From assembly GCA_934167825.1 (NCBI GenBank), contig CAKPLY010000003.1, positions 1 through 64,000 on the forward strand: a DNA stretch of 64,000 nucleotides. The letters run 5' to 3'. Positions 51,599 through 62,451 of the stretch are shown one piece after another. The notes below the pieces were generated by a model that saw only the letters and a list, made by a program, of their open reading frames with translations, did no database searches and was not told where the DNA came from. Numbering within the stretch: position 1 is the stretch's first letter; every line of letters begins with the position of its first letter. The translations under genes were made by a program, and so were the position numbers. Source of the DNA: an uncultured Bacilli bacterium. Its GTDB lineage: Bacteria > Bacillota_I > Bacilli_A > RF39 > UBA660.

Positions 51599-51761
51599 TA
51601 TATATATTTGATAACTATATTTATAAATTTATATATTTACAAATCATATTTATAAATTTACTTTTCATTAACTAAAATTATCTTTTTAACTTGTATTTTG
51701 TATTTTTTATTAATATTCTGTTTTTTGTTAAGTTATCTTTTTTATAATTATAGAGGACATT

Positions 51762-53051
51762 TTAGTATGATTCTTTTACATACATTGTGTTATCTAATCT
51801 TTGTACTACTTCTTTATATGTTTCATATACTTTTTTATAATTTGGTAGATACTTTGATATTTCTGAATTACTAAATGGTATAACTAAAAAGTCTTTCCAT
51901 GATGCTTGATTGTAATAATTATAAATAAGTTCATTCTCGACATTAGTTATCTTTACTGCTGTTTTACCATTATCTACTGTCTTTTCTACTTTAAAGTTTG
52001 TCATTAATCCTACGGTACATTTATAATATGTACAAGTTGATTGATTTTGATATTGTGCAGATATAAAGTTACCTAAGGAATATATAACTAGTGTATCATC
52101 AATCCATGTTACTGGTTGAATTACATGTGGGTGAGTACCTATTATTACATCTACTCCAAGTGATGCTAGATACTCTGCCATATCTTTTTCATATTCTGTT
52201 GGATTATGTGTATACTCTACTCCCCAGTGCATTGCTACTATTAGAAGGTCTACTTTATTTCTTACTTTTTCTATATCTTCTTTTACTTGTTTTTTATATT
52301 CATTATATGATGTATCTGTTTTAGGGTTATTTATCTTTGTAATGTCTGTTGGCCATACATTTACAAGGTAGTCTTCTTTGACTGGCATACCATTTGTACC
52401 ATATGTATAGTTTAGCATTGTATAAGTAATATTATTTTTTTCTTTAATTTTTATTTCATTTCTTTCTTCAGTACTACAATAGCTTCCTGCGGTAAGTACA
52501 GTATCTTTTTTATCGTTCCAGTACTTACATGAATTTATTACGGCTTTTTCTCCACGGTCTACAGTATGATTTGTTGCTAAACTTACTAAGTTAAAGCCTG
52601 CATCAATCATTGCGTCTCCTGCTTCATATGGAGAATTAAATGTTGGATAATCACTTAAGCCTAGTTCTGTTCCTCCAAGGATTGTTTCTTGATTATAGTA
52701 TCCTATATCGTAAGTTGATACTATTTCTTTTATGTACTTAATCATTGGTTTAAAGTCAAAGGCATTTGTTCCATATCCGTTTCCTCCAGCATGGCGATTT
52801 GCATCTCTATACACAGAACTATGAATTAGATTATCTCCAACAGATATTAAACTTAGACTATAATGCTTTGGTTCTTCTTTAACGATGTTATCTTTATTAT
52901 CATTGTTATTATCTTTTATGTTATCTTTACTATTACTGTTACTTAGATATTTATTGTATATTTTATAACTAGGATATGATAATACCCCTACAACTAATAT
53001 TACTATTAAAAATATAAAACCCTTCTTTAATTTTCTTTTTCTTTTTTTCAC
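51762..53051 (-). CDS. CapA family protein (poly-gamma-glutamate-type metallophosphatase)
   Basis: The start was set at a GTG (53049-53051) because GGAAGTGAG lies just upstream; this gives 429 residues. There is a short basic N-terminus, one membrane span (about 10-30), an Asn/Asp/Lys-rich linker, then a CapA-type domain: SLISVGDNLIHSSVYRDA (about 82-99), GYYNQETILGG, LATNHTVDRGEKAV, VAMHWGVEYTHNPTEYEKDM and IGTHPHVIQPVTWI. CapA proteins are two-metal enzymes linked to poly-gamma-glutamate capsule or other surface polymers. No capBC genes are near, so the polymer is unknown. Confidence 0.92.
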   Translation of the reverse strand: MKKRKRKLKKGFIFLIVILVVGVLSYPSYKIYNKYLSNSNSKDNIKDNNNDNKDNIVKEEPKHYSLSLISVGDNLIHSSVYRDANRHAGGNGYGTNAFDFKPMIKYIKEIVSTYDIGYYNQETILGGTELGLSDYPTFNSPYEAGDAMIDAGFNLVSLATNHTVDRGEKAVINSCKYWNDKKDTVLTAGSYCSTEERNEIKIKEKNNITYTMLNYTYGTNGMPVKEDYLVNVWPTDITKINNPKTDTSYNEYKKQVKEDIEKVRNKVDLLIVAMHWGVEYTHNPTEYEKDMAEYLASLGVDVIIGTHPHVIQPVTWIDDTLVIYSLGNFISAQYQNQSTCTYYKCTVGLMTNFKVEKTVDNGKTAVKITNVENELIYNYYNQASWKDFLVIPFSNSEISKYLPNYKKVYETYKEVVQRLDNTMYVKESY

Positions 53052-53105
53052 TATCTCACTTCCACTACAATAAAAGTATATCAAAATGTTTAGATAAAGT
53101 AAATA

Positions 53106-55412
53106 TTATGTAGTTATTTTTTCTAAAGATTTTATTGTTAGTGATTTTTCATTTTTTATTAAAGCATCAATTACTATGTCTTCGACTTGGGTAGATATTA
53201 TTTTATCTATTCTTCTTGCTCCAAAAAGGTCATAGTTACTTTTTTCTATCATTTCATTTATTAAATTATTTGATATATTTATTTTTATTTTTGTTTTATA
53301 TTTGTTCTTTAAGACGTCTAATTTATTTTTTATTATTTCTTTTATGTTTTCTCTTGTTAATCTATTAAATATTATTATGTCATCAATTCTGTTAATTAAT
53401 GATGGGGAGAATTCACTTTTTAAGTTACTTATAATATTATCTTTAGTACTAGATGAGAAGCCTACTTTATTTTTTTCGAATCCTATATTTGAAGTCATGA
53501 TAATTATATTGTTATCAAATCTTACTACTGTACCTTTGCTATCTTTTATTTTACCATAGTCTAATATTTGATATAGTAAGTTTATTACTTGTGGATGAGC
53601 TTTTTCTATTTCATCAAGTAAGATTATAGCATTAGGTTTATTTCTTATTTCCTCCAAAATATTTTTATTATCATCATATCCAATATATCCTGGATTTGAA
53701 CCAATTATTTTGTTTATAGATGTAGAATCAGCATATTCACTCATATCTAATCTTATTAGGTTATCTTCACCTACTAAAAGATTTGCAAATACTGTTGCTA
53801 GTTTTGTCTTACCTACTCCAGATGGTCCTACAAAGAGATATGAATTACATTTAATTTCTTTATATCCTAGTTTTATTTTTTTTGTTATATTTAATAATTT
53901 TTCTAATGCTTCATTTTCTCCAATTATTTCTTTTTGTAGGTTTGATTTAATAGTTTCTAATACTTTTACATTATCTTCCATTATTTCATATACTGGTATA
54001 CTAGTTTTGGTATTTATTACTTTTGCTAGGTCTTCTAATGTTACTTCTTTATTATATATTTTATAATTTTTTTCTAATAGATTTAGTTTACTTTGTAAGT
54101 TTTTTTCTTCTTTTCTACAAAGATATGCTTTATCAATATTATTTTCTATTATTAGACTATTTTTATATTTATCTATTTTAGATATTTCATTTTTTAATTC
54201 TTTTATCTTTTTAGTATTATTATCTTCTTTAATACTTACTTTGGAACATACTTCATCTAATAAGTCTATGCATTTATCAGGTCTATATCTATCATAAATG
54301 TATTTTTCACTTAGAGATATTATTTTATCTATGATACTATTGTCTATTTTTACATGATGGTATTTTTCATATATGGGTTTTAGTTTTAGTAATATGTCTT
54401 TTGTTTCTTCCATTGATGGTTCGTTTATTGTTACTTTTTGGAATCTTCGATCTAATGCTGTATCTTTTTCTATATATTTTTTATACTCATCATACGTTGT
54501 TGCTCCAATACACTTTATTTTACCTCTTGCTAGAGCTGGTTTTAAAATATTTGATGCATCTATTGCACCTTCTGCTCCTCCAGCACCTACTAATGTATGT
54601 ATTTCATCAATAAATAATATAATATCATCATTTTCTTCTAGTTCTTTTATTATTTTTTTCATTCTTTCTTCAAATTCACCGCGATATTTTGTGCCTGATA
54701 CTGCACTTGCCATATCTAATGATATTATTTTTTTATTTTGAAGGATAGTAGGTACTTCGTTATTTGTTATTAATCTTGCTAGTTCTTCTACAATGGCTGT
54801 TTTACCTACTCCTGCCTTTCCAATTAGTATAGGATTATTTTTTGTTCTTCTACAAAGAATTTCTATTAATCTTTTAGTTTCACTTTCTCTATTTACTACT
54901 GGGTCTAGTTCGTTATTTTTTGCTTTTTCTGTTATGTTTACTCCTAAATCTTCAATGATTAGATGTTTATTTTTGTTATTTTTTCTTTTTATTAGTCCTA
55001 ATCTAAATTCATCATACATATCTTCAACATCTATATTTAAACTTATAAATATTCTTATTGCTATTCCTTCGCCTTCTTCAAGGAGTGAGGAAAATATATG
55101 TTCTGTCGTTACTATGCCATTATTGTTTTCTTTACTGTCTATTATAGCGTTTTCAAGTACTTTTTTATAAAGTGGTGTATATAAAAAGCATTCACTTTTC
55201 TTACTGCCTGTTCCTACTACTTTAATTATTTCATCCTTAAATATTTTGTACGTTAGGTTATAACTGTTTAATTTATCTTTTAGTTTTGTTTTGCTATTTA
55301 ATATTGATAATACTAGATGCTCTGTTCCTATATATGGATGCTTTAAATCTAACATTTCCTTTTTGGCACCCGATAATATTTTTTGTGCTTCTTCATTGAA
55401 ATTTCCTATCAT
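53106..55412 (-). CDS. clpC: ClpC-type ATP-dependent unfoldase
   Basis: A 768-residue Hsp100 protein that unfolds substrates for ClpP. Seen: N-domain repeats (EEAQKILSGAKKEMLDLKHP, YIGTEHLVLSIL), AAA-1 Walker A LIGKAGVGKTAIVEEL (about 198) with DIILFIDEIHTLVGAGGAEG, a short helical middle part, AAA-2 Walker A GPSGVGKTKLATVF (about 512) with AIILLDEIEKAHPQVIN. After TSNIG the sequence NKVGFSS carries the VGF tripeptide that docks ClpP. AAGGGG precedes ATG. mcsA, mcsB and ctsR, its usual Bacillus neighbours, are absent, and I saw no CtsR or CIRCE operator in the T-rich upstream region. Confidence 0.93.
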   Translation of the reverse strand: MIGNFNEEAQKILSGAKKEMLDLKHPYIGTEHLVLSILNSKTKLKDKLNSYNLTYKIFKDEIIKVVGTGSKKSECFLYTPLYKKVLENAIIDSKENNNGIVTTEHIFSSLLEEGEGIAIRIFISLNIDVEDMYDEFRLGLIKRKNNKNKHLIIEDLGVNITEKAKNNELDPVVNRESETKRLIEILCRRTKNNPILIGKAGVGKTAIVEELARLITNNEVPTILQNKKIISLDMASAVSGTKYRGEFEERMKKIIKELEENDDIILFIDEIHTLVGAGGAEGAIDASNILKPALARGKIKCIGATTYDEYKKYIEKDTALDRRFQKVTINEPSMEETKDILLKLKPIYEKYHHVKIDNSIIDKIISLSEKYIYDRYRPDKCIDLLDEVCSKVSIKEDNNTKKIKELKNEISKIDKYKNSLIIENNIDKAYLCRKEEKNLQSKLNLLEKNYKIYNKEVTLEDLAKVINTKTSIPVYEIMEDNVKVLETIKSNLQKEIIGENEALEKLLNITKKIKLGYKEIKCNSYLFVGPSGVGKTKLATVFANLLVGEDNLIRLDMSEYADSTSINKIIGSNPGYIGYDDNKNILEEIRNKPNAIILLDEIEKAHPQVINLLYQILDYGKIKDSKGTVVRFDNNIIIMTSNIGFEKNKVGFSSSTKDNIISNLKSEFSPSLINRIDDIIIFNRLTRENIKEIIKNKLDVLKNKYKTKIKINISNNLINEMIEKSNYDLFGARRIDKIISTQVEDIVIDALIKNEKSLTIKSLEKITT

Positions 55413-55796
55413 ATAATACCCCTTTCATAGATATTCTATGATATTATGTTTCTTTTTTTCTTTTTTTAAACACTTATTTTACTACAAAGTTTTGTTATAT
55501 ATAATGTTTAGTTTTTTAGTATATAAAAATTATTTTATATTTTATTTATTAGTTAGTTGGTTATTTGTTATTATTTGTTTGTTATTATTTATTTATTATT
55601 TGGGTATTATAATATTTTGTTTTTTTTATTTAAATGATAAAGTATTTGTGATACTTAAGTATAGTTTGGTGTTAATATGGTACTTTTTAGTAGATATCAT
55701 GAATTTATTTAAATTTTGTATATCTTAAGATTATAAATATATTGATACATATAACTTTTTTGATATCATAACTATAAAGAAGGTGAATAAAATTAC
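55413..55796. other. T-rich spacer upstream of clpC
   Basis: This 384-base stretch holds the clpC ribosome site and a small dyad CATAG/CTATG next to it. On the plus strand it is so T-rich that a 96-codon hydrophobic frame (55438-55728) is open, but it lacks a ribosome site and reads as low complexity, so I do not call it. No RNA gene or strong hairpin is visible. Confidence 0.5.
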
Positions 55797-56333
55797 TACA
55801 GAGGATGAATGTGCTTTACTAGAGGATTAATGGTAGAGAGTTTGAGAAACATTTAGAGGAAATAGTGTGGTTAAAAAGGGAGATTATTTACAAAGAAGAT
55901 AGGCATATAATTTTAACCCTATACAAAGTAATAAGTGGATTAGGCTTTGAACAAATGGTAGTAAAACTTTAATTATAATAAAAGAAGTAATTGATAGAAT
56001 GGCTATTGGAGGTACTACTGAACTGTAAATTGAAGAATTATTTTTAAAAAGACTAATGATATTTTAAAGGCACTAGGATATAATTATAGGAACTATCAAA
56101 AGAATCGAGGAATTACTTATAATTTAGATGATATTGAGATAGATATAGATTTTTTGCCTTTGGTTCCTCCTTACGTTGAATTTGAGGGTAAAAATGAAGA
56201 AGATGTTAAGAGAATAATAGAAAAATTAAATCTTAGTAAGAATAAGATAACTACATATGATGTTACAAGTATATATAATGATATATATAATATTGATATA
56301 TTAATTATTAAGAATTTAAGTTTTAAAGAGTAA
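55797..56333 (+). pseudogene. Decayed CYTH-domain protein (class IV adenylate cyclase-like)
   Basis: Piecewise plus-strand translation recovers a CYTH/triphosphate tunnel protein: KKGDYLQRR, stop, AYNFNPIQSNKWIRL, stop, TNGSKTLIIIKEVIDR, GGTTEL, stop, IEELFLK, then after a frameshift KTNDILKALGYNYRNYQKNR, GITYNLDDIEIDIDFLPLVP, PYVEFEGKNEEDVKRIIEKL and NIDILIIKNLSFKE to TAA at 56331-56333. The order fits intact relatives whose core reads R-x-Y-x-F-x-P and E-x-D-x-W-P. At least three stop codons and one shift make it inactive. An upstream GAAGGTGA at about 55779-55786 may be the old ribosome site. Confidence 0.8.
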
Positions 56334-56356
56334 TGATTATGTTTAATAGTAATTAA

Positions 56357-56382
56357 AAAATTTCCTATTTCTAGGAAATTTT
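56357..56382. terminator. Bidirectional terminator between the CYTH relic and the YfcC gene
   Basis: AAAATTTCCTA (56357-56367) pairs perfectly with TAGGAAATTTT (56372-56382) with a four-base loop. On the minus strand TTAATTAC follows the stem T's; on the plus strand AATTTTAT follows. It lies 4 bases past the YfcC stop and so ends the arginine cluster. Confidence 0.85.
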
Positions 56383-56386
56383 AATT

Positions 56387-57826
56387 TTATAGTATACACA
56401 TAAAGAATGTTAATACTAATATTGATACTAACGCTAAACTTATTACTATCTTAAATGACCATTTAAACCATGTTGTGTATTCAACTTTAGCAAGTTGTAA
56501 TCCTCCCATGATTGCTCCACATGTTGGAGTAATTAAGTTTACTAATCCGTTTGCTGCAACTAATATCATAATATTTGTCTCAACACTAAATCCTAATGCT
56601 TGAGTAAGTGGCGCCATAATTGGTGTAGACAATGCGGCAATTCCTGATGATGATGGTACTAATATTGACAATACAATATGTAGTAAGTAGTTTAGTGGTG
56701 CATATAATATTGCTGGCATTCCTTTTAACATTTCTGCAGCATTGTAAATTATGTAGTTATCAAGATATGTAACTTGCATAAGTACAGATGCTCCACGAGC
56801 GATTGCTATAACTAGAACTACTCCAATCATATCATCTGCTCCATCAACAAATGTATCTACAAATCCTTTTTCTCCAAAATTATTTACTATTGCTATTAAT
56901 ATTGCAATTAGAGTAAACCATAATGCTGAATCAAGGAAATACCAATCTCCAAGTGGTGCACCAGATAATATAGCTGTGAATGATGGCATTGTTATTCCAA
57001 ATGAACTCCAAGGAATAAATCCAATAATCATTACTACGAATGCTGCTGCAAATAACCACAATGTTGCTTTTTGCTTTCCTGTTAATTTAACTTCTTTAGT
57101 TAAATCTTCTTCTTTAAGATATTTCTTTTCCATTGCTTTTTGTTCTCTTAAAGATAGGAATGTTGAACCTTTATCTGCTTTAACTTTTCTAGCATATTTC
57201 ATTACAAAGTATACTGCTACTAAATAAGATAATATCCAAAGTATTGCTCCAATTCCAATGATTAATCCTTGGTTAGCGCGCATACCTTCTGGTAGTGATG
57301 ATACTGCTGCTCCAACTGCAAAAGGATTTACTGTTGAACCAAGAACACCAACTCCAGCACCTAATAGTATTGTTGCTGATGCTACTATTGTATCCATACC
57401 TGCCATTACCATTGCAGCAGACAGTAATGCATAGAAACCTACTGTTTCTTCAAGCATACCATAAGTTGTTCCTGCAATTGAGAAAATAAACATAAGTATT
57501 GGAATTAATACTAATTCTTTTCCTTTTAATTTTTTTACTAGTACTTCAATACCAGTTTCAAATGCTTTAGTTTTTTCTACAACCTTTAATAATCCCCCTA
57601 AAACCATAACGAATATTGCTACATCTACTGCATCTGCAAAACCATTAAATGGTGATAATAATATATCTGATAATTTTGCTCCTACTACACCGCTACCGTT
57701 AACGATTTCACCGTCAACAAAAGTTGCTTCTGGTAATAAATGAGATATTATTCCTAATGCGAAAATAATAATCAAAATTATTGAGAAAGATGTAAGCATT
57801 ACTTTCTTTCTTGACTTTTTAGCCAT
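56387..57826 (-). CDS. YfcC family carrier, probable arginine/ornithine exchanger
   Basis: A 479-residue membrane protein with about twelve spans. Family parts seen: GIISHLLPEATF, PFNGFADAVDVAIFVMVLGG, LKVVEKTKAFETGIEVLVKK, GTTYGMLEETVGFYALL, GAGVGVLGSTVNPFAVGAAV, SILVPSSSGIAALSTPIMAP and NLITPTCGAIMGGL. This is the YfcC branch of the C4-dicarboxylate-carrier-like DcuC superfamily; members beside arginine deiminase genes act as arginine/ornithine exchangers. Here it is the last gene of an arcA-OTC cluster, so that role is inferred. AAGGAGG precedes ATG. Arginine transport could also be handled by the ABC importer at 62.4-64 kb. Confidence 0.88.
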   Translation of the reverse strand: MAKKSRKKVMLTSFSIILIIIFALGIISHLLPEATFVDGEIVNGSGVVGAKLSDILLSPFNGFADAVDVAIFVMVLGGLLKVVEKTKAFETGIEVLVKKLKGKELVLIPILMFIFSIAGTTYGMLEETVGFYALLSAAMVMAGMDTIVASATILLGAGVGVLGSTVNPFAVGAAVSSLPEGMRANQGLIIGIGAILWILSYLVAVYFVMKYARKVKADKGSTFLSLREQKAMEKKYLKEEDLTKEVKLTGKQKATLWLFAAAFVVMIIGFIPWSSFGITMPSFTAILSGAPLGDWYFLDSALWFTLIAILIAIVNNFGEKGFVDTFVDGADDMIGVVLVIAIARGASVLMQVTYLDNYIIYNAAEMLKGMPAILYAPLNYLLHIVLSILVPSSSGIAALSTPIMAPLTQALGFSVETNIMILVAANGLVNLITPTCGAIMGGLQLAKVEYTTWFKWSFKIVISLALVSILVLTFFMCIL

Positions 57827-57903
57827 GTTTTCCTCCTTATTATTTTTGGTAATTCTACACTTTTACCTTTTATTTTCAAAAAACTAGTTGTCTAGTTAAT
57901 TGA

Positions 57904-58914
57904 CTAATTTAATTCTTCGAGTCCTTTTTCACTTAGTGTTGCAAACATTACTGCTTTAATTGTATGCATTCTATTTTCTGCTTCATCAAATACTTTAGAT
58001 TGTTTGCTTTCAAATACGCTGTTTGTTACTTCCATTTCTGGTAGTCCAAACTTTTCGTAGATGTCTTTACCTATTTTTGTATTTAAATCATGGAATGATG
58101 GTAAGCAATGTAAGAATATTGCGTTTTCATCTGCATTTTTCATTACTTCATCATTTACTTGATATTCTTTTAGTAATTCTATTCTTTCTTTCCATTTTTC
58201 TTCAGGTTCTCCCATAGATACCCAAACATCAGTATATAATACATGAGCACCTTTTGTACCTTTTTTAACATCACTTGTTAAAGTTATTGTAGAACCGTTT
58301 GATTCTGCGATTAATTTACATTGCTCTACCAATTCTTCACTTGGGAATAAACTAGATGGTGCAATACATGTGAAATTAATTCCTAATTTAGAACAAACTA
58401 CCATAAGAGAATTTGCAACATTATTTCTTGCGTCTCCCATAAATACTAGATTTATTCCTTTTAGATAACCAAAATTTTCTTCGATTGTCATAACATCTGC
58501 TAACATTTGTGTTGGGTGAAATTCTGTTGTAAGTCCATTCCATACTGGAACACTAGAATATTTTGCTAAATCTTCAACTATTGTTTGATCAAAACCTCTA
58601 TATTCTATTCCATCATATATTTTTGCGAGAACTCTTGCAGTATCTGCAATGCTTTCTTTTTTTCCCATTTGGCTTCCTGTTGGACCAAGATATGTGCAAT
58701 TCATTCCTAAATCATAACTTGCTACTTCAAATGAACATCTTGTTCTTGTGGAATCTTTTTCAAATAATAATGCAACATTTTTCCCTCTTAAATATTCGTG
58801 AGAAATTCCTGCATGTTTTAACTTCTTAAACATTTTAGATAGTTTTAATAGATATTCTATTTCTTCAGTTGAATAATCTAATAATTTTAAAAAGTCTCTT
58901 CCATATAAATTCAT
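57904..58914 (-). CDS. arcB: Ornithine carbamoyltransferase (copy with intact HCLP)
   Basis: In the arginine deiminase pathway it turns citrulline and phosphate into ornithine and carbamoyl phosphate. At 336 residues it is normal. Seen: STRTR (55-59), [42 protein letters not shown] (about 159-171), [17 protein letters not shown] with the SMG loop, and the catalytic HCLP at 269-272. It starts one base before the stop of the upstream arcA, in an ATG overlapping region 2 bases apart. It is the second copy in a tandem arcA-OTC-arcA-OTC array and is closest to the catalytically standard form. Confidence 0.95.
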   Translation of the reverse strand: MNLYGRDFLKLLDYSTEEIEYLLKLSKMFKKLKHAGISHEYLRGKNVALLFEKDSTRTRCSFEVASYDLGMNCTYLGPTGSQMGKKESIADTARVLAKIYDGIEYRGFDQTIVEDLAKYSSVPVWNGLTTEFHPTQMLADVMTIEENFGYLKGINLVFMGDARNNVANSLMVVCSKLGINFTCIAPSSLFPSEELVEQCKLIAESNGSTITLTSDVKKGTKGAHVLYTDVWVSMGEPEEKWKERIELLKEYQVNDEVMKNADENAIFLHCLPSFHDLNTKIGKDIYEKFGLPEMEVTNSVFESKQSKVFDEAENRMHTIKAVMFATLSEKGLEELN

Positions 58915-58915
58915 A

Positions 58916-60145
58916 TTAATCCTCTCTTTCTAATGCCATACTCATACAATGTGGGCCTCCACGACCACGTGATAATTCACAACTTGGTATTTCTATTACT
59001 TTTACACCATGTTTTCTTAGAGTTTCATTTGTAACATAGTTTCTATCATATACTATTACTACGCCTGGTCTTACACATAATGTGTTTACTCCATCACTCC
59101 ATTGTTCACGCTCTGCCGCTATTCTATTACCATTTCCACATTTAATAAGTTCTACTTTCTTTATTTTTAAGTATTTTTCTAATACCTTATCTAGTGGCAT
59201 TGTAAGTTCTTTTATTTTTATATCACCATTTTTATTTTTTGTTATTTCATATATGGTTGATATGTTCATAACATGAGAATGCACTGCGAATTTAGTGTAG
59301 TCTACTCTTGTCATTACTGTATCTAAATGCATGAAACTTCTTTCGTCTGGAATATCTATTGCAAGTATTGTAGTAAATTTATTTGTTTTATCTTTAAATA
59401 TTTCACGTGCTAAAGATGCAATGGCATCAGGTTCAGTTCTTTGTGAAATTCCTATTGCTATTACTTTATCACTTAATACTTGGATATCTCCACCTTCGAT
59501 ACTATATGATTCGTAACGATTATAGTATAATTTTGTATTCTTATATTTAGGATGATATTTAAAGATATATTCTCCAAAAATTGTTTCACGACATCTTGTT
59601 ACAGAAAACATTTTATGAAGTGATACACCATTTCCTATTGTTGCAAAAGGGTCACGTGGTGCATAAAGATTTGGTAGAGGGTCTAATATCATTTTTCCAA
59701 TGTCTCTTGTTGCATAAAATCCTGTACTTTCTCTTAATTTCTTTAGTTCTGTTATATCTATTCCTTCGATACATTTACTTACTAATTCTTTTGTATCTTT
59801 GATGTTGTATAAAAATTCATATACTATGTCAAATACTCTTTTGCTTGTTACTCCTCCTTCAGTAATGAATTGTTTTATAAATTCTTTTTTTACTTTTAGG
59901 GAAGTATCTAGTGCTTCTGCTACTAAATCTACTAGATATACAACTTCTACGCCTTCGTTTCTTAAACTTTCTGCAAACTTATCGTGTTCTTCTTGTGCTA
60001 TTTTTAGATATGGTATATCATCGAACAATAGTCTTTGAAGTGTATTTGGAGTAAGATTTAAAAACTCTTTTCCTGGGCGATGAAGTAATACTGTTTTTAG
60101 TGGTGCTATTTCGCTATAGTTATTTATACTTTTCAAATTATTCAC
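58916..60145 (-). CDS. arcA: Arginine deiminase (second copy)
   Basis: Hydrolyses arginine to citrulline and ammonia. At 409 residues it is normal. Seen: [20 protein letters not shown] (about 17-36), [20 protein letters not shown] (about 37-56), [36 protein letters not shown] with the catalytic His, and [12 protein letters not shown] with nucleophile Cys400. One local difference from the other copy is [12 protein letters not shown] instead of [12 protein letters not shown], close to the active site. It starts 4 bases after the stop of the upstream OTC gene and has AAGAAGGTGA before ATG. The two arcA copies differ throughout, so the duplication is not recent. Confidence 0.96.
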   Translation of the reverse strand: MNNLKSINNYSEIAPLKTVLLHRPGKEFLNLTPNTLQRLLFDDIPYLKIAQEEHDKFAESLRNEGVEVVYLVDLVAEALDTSLKVKKEFIKQFITEGGVTSKRVFDIVYEFLYNIKDTKELVSKCIEGIDITELKKLRESTGFYATRDIGKMILDPLPNLYAPRDPFATIGNGVSLHKMFSVTRCRETIFGEYIFKYHPKYKNTKLYYNRYESYSIEGGDIQVLSDKVIAIGISQRTEPDAIASLAREIFKDKTNKFTTILAIDIPDERSFMHLDTVMTRVDYTKFAVHSHVMNISTIYEITKNKNGDIKIKELTMPLDKVLEKYLKIKKVELIKCGNGNRIAAEREQWSDGVNTLCVRPGVVIVYDRNYVTNETLRKHGVKVIEIPSCELSRGRGGPHCMSMALERED

Positions 60146-60149
60146 CTTC

Positions 60150-61145
60150 TTATTCTTCTTCTTTTAATGTTGCATACATTACTGCTTTTATTGTGTGCAT
60201 TCTGTTTCCTGCTTCTTCAAATACAACTGAATGTTCACTTTCAAATACTTCATTTGTTACTTCCATTTCTGGAATATTAAACTTGTTATTTATATCTTTT
60301 GCTATAGTTGTATTTAAGTCATGAAATGATGGTAAGGCATGCATAAATATTACATCTTTTTGTGCTTTATTTATTACATCTATTGTTACTTGATATGGTT
60401 TTAATAGATTTATTCTCTTTTCCCATAGTTCTTCGGGTTCTCCCATTGATAACCATACATCAGCATATATTACATTACTGTTTTTAACGCCCTCTTCTAT
60501 ATCACTAGTTAGGGTTATTGTACTACCATTTGATTCTGCTATTTTTCTGCATGTTTCTACTAAATCATTATCAGGCCATACTTCTTTAGGGCCACATGCT
60601 ACAAAGTTTACTCCTAGTTTTGCACTTGCAACCATAAGTGAATTTCCTGCATTATTACATGCATCTCCAATAAATGTTAGAGTTAATCCTTTTAAATAAC
60701 CAAAGTGCTCTTCCATTGTAAGAAAATCTGCTAACATTTGTGTTGGGTGAAACTCATTTGTAAGTCCATTCCATACTGGAACACTAGAATATTTTGCTAA
60801 GTCTTCAACTATTGTTTGGTCAAATCCTCTATATTCTATTCCATCATAAATTCTAGATAGTACCCTTGCAGTATCTGCGATACTTTCTTTTTTGCCCATT
60901 TGACTTCCTGTAGGACCAAGGTATGTACATTTCATACCAAGGTCATAACTTGCTACTTCAAATGAACATCTAGTTCTTGTTGAATCTTTTTCAAACAGGA
61001 TTGCTATATTTTTACCTTTTAGATATTGATGTGATATGCCATTTTGTTTCATTTTTTTAAATTCGCTCGATAATCTTAAAAGATATTTTATTTCTTCAGT
61101 AGAATAATCTAGTAATTTTAAGAAGTCTCTTCCTTCTAAATTCAT
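60150..61145 (-). CDS. arcB: Ornithine carbamoyltransferase paralogue with HALP in place of HCLP
   Basis: A 331-residue OTC closely similar to the copy at 57904-58914. STRTR (55-59), the [20 protein letters not shown] stretch, FHPTQMLAD and the SMG loop ([13 protein letters not shown]) are kept. The catalytic motif reads HALP at 269-272, so Cys270, which contacts ornithine in OTC, is Ala. Another change is [13 protein letters not shown] for [13 protein letters not shown]. The rest of the fold is intact and there are no stops, so it is expressed and probably altered in ornithine binding or has another amine substrate. It begins one base after the first arcA stop. Confidence 0.9.
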   Translation of the reverse strand: MNLEGRDFLKLLDYSTEEIKYLLRLSSEFKKMKQNGISHQYLKGKNIAILFEKDSTRTRCSFEVASYDLGMKCTYLGPTGSQMGKKESIADTARVLSRIYDGIEYRGFDQTIVEDLAKYSSVPVWNGLTNEFHPTQMLADFLTMEEHFGYLKGLTLTFIGDACNNAGNSLMVASAKLGVNFVACGPKEVWPDNDLVETCRKIAESNGSTITLTSDIEEGVKNSNVIYADVWLSMGEPEELWEKRINLLKPYQVTIDVINKAQKDVIFMHALPSFHDLNTTIAKDINNKFNIPEMEVTNEVFESEHSVVFEEAGNRMHTIKAVMYATLKEEE

Positions 61146-61146
61146 A

Positions 61147-62373
61147 TTAGTCCTCTCTTATAAGTGGCATACTCATACATCTTGGACCACCACGTCCACG
61201 TGATAGTTCTGCACTATTCATTTCATATACTTTAATTCCATATGCTCTTAGAATTTCATTAGTTATATTATTTCTATTATATACTACTACTACTCCAGGA
61301 GCTATACATAATGTATTTGTACCATCGTTCCATTGCTCACGTTCTGCGGCAATTTTATCTCCACCAGCACAAGGTATTAGTGTTACATCTATTTTTAAAT
61401 AATCTTCTAATATTTTTTCTAGATTTCCTTTTCTTTGTCTTACTTTTACTTCATCAGGACCATCACCTTTAGTTATTTCGTAAACTTCTAGTGTGCTCAT
61501 TATTCCTGGATGATATGTAAACTTATCAACATCAATTTGTGTAAATACGGTGTCTAGATGCATAAATGCACGACATTCTGGTATTTTAAATGCTAGTATT
61601 GTTTCGATTTTGCAATTTTCACTCTTAAACATATTTTTTGCTAATAAGTCTATTGCTTCTGCACTTGTTCTTTGAGAAATACCTATTGCTAATGTATTTT
61701 CATTTAGGTTAAGTACATCTCCACCTTCAATTGAGAATGGATTGTTTCTATCATAGAATTTTTCTACTTTGTCTATGTAATCTGGATGATAGTTAAATAT
61801 GTATTCAGCATATATTGTTTCTCTATTTCTTGTTACAGAATACATTTTATTTAATACTACTCCATCTCCTACTGAAGCAAATGGGTCACGAGTAAAGTAT
61901 AAGTTAGGCATTGGATCTGCTAGGAATTTACTTTCTTCGCTAACTAAGTCTACTAAAGAGTTTTCTATATCTTTTTTTCTTCTACTTAACTCTTTTACTT
62001 TTATTCCTTCCATTGTTTTTAATACTAATTCTAAATTATCTGTAAAACTATTTAAGTATTCAAATAATAAATCTTTATACATTGGTGTTCTAACTCCTGC
62101 TTCATAAATAAATTGTCTTATGAAACTTGGTCTAATTTGTGGGTTAGCATCTAATGTTTCTGCCATTAAATCTTCTAGATATACTACTTTTATACCATTA
62201 TCTCTTAATATTTGCACGAATTCATCGTGTTCTGCTTGAGCATCTTTTAAATATGGGATGTCATCAAATAATAATCTTTGTAATGTATCTGGTGTTAGAT
62301 TTAATAGTTCCTTTCCTGGTCTATGAACCAAAACTTTTTTAAGTGGTTTTATTTCACTTGTTACATGTATCAT
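61147..62373 (-). CDS. arcA: Arginine deiminase (first copy)
   Basis: A 408-residue arginine deiminase, the first gene of the arcA-OTC-arcA-OTC-carrier array. Seen: [20 protein letters not shown] (about 11-30), [20 protein letters not shown] (about 154-173), [30 protein letters not shown] with catalytic His (about 269-287) and [12 protein letters not shown] with Cys399. A strong AGAAGGAGGAAGG ribosome site precedes the ATG. The 78-base gap upstream to the ABC importer genes is AT-rich; it must hold the promoter or be read through from the importer. Confidence 0.97.
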   Translation of the reverse strand: MIHVTSEIKPLKKVLVHRPGKELLNLTPDTLQRLLFDDIPYLKDAQAEHDEFVQILRDNGIKVVYLEDLMAETLDANPQIRPSFIRQFIYEAGVRTPMYKDLLFEYLNSFTDNLELVLKTMEGIKVKELSRRKKDIENSLVDLVSEESKFLADPMPNLYFTRDPFASVGDGVVLNKMYSVTRNRETIYAEYIFNYHPDYIDKVEKFYDRNNPFSIEGGDVLNLNENTLAIGISQRTSAEAIDLLAKNMFKSENCKIETILAFKIPECRAFMHLDTVFTQIDVDKFTYHPGIMSTLEVYEITKGDGPDEVKVRQRKGNLEKILEDYLKIDVTLIPCAGGDKIAAEREQWNDGTNTLCIAPGVVVVYNRNNITNEILRAYGIKVYEMNSAELSRGRGGPRCMSMPLIRED

Positions 62374-62451
62374 TTTACCTTCCTCCTTCTATCATATTAA
62401 TTATATAAAATTTTTCGTATTTTTTCAATATTATTTTTAAATTTTATTTTG

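Noticed and set aside
55413..55500. CtsR or CIRCE operator for clpC
   Set aside because: Neither the CtsR heptad repeat nor the CIRCE inverted repeat is found; only a short CATAG/CTATG dyad is present.
55438..55728. A 96-codon hydrophobic frame on the plus strand
   Set aside because: T-rich DNA alone yields such a frame; there is no ribosome site, the sequence is low complexity and it lies in the clpC upstream region.
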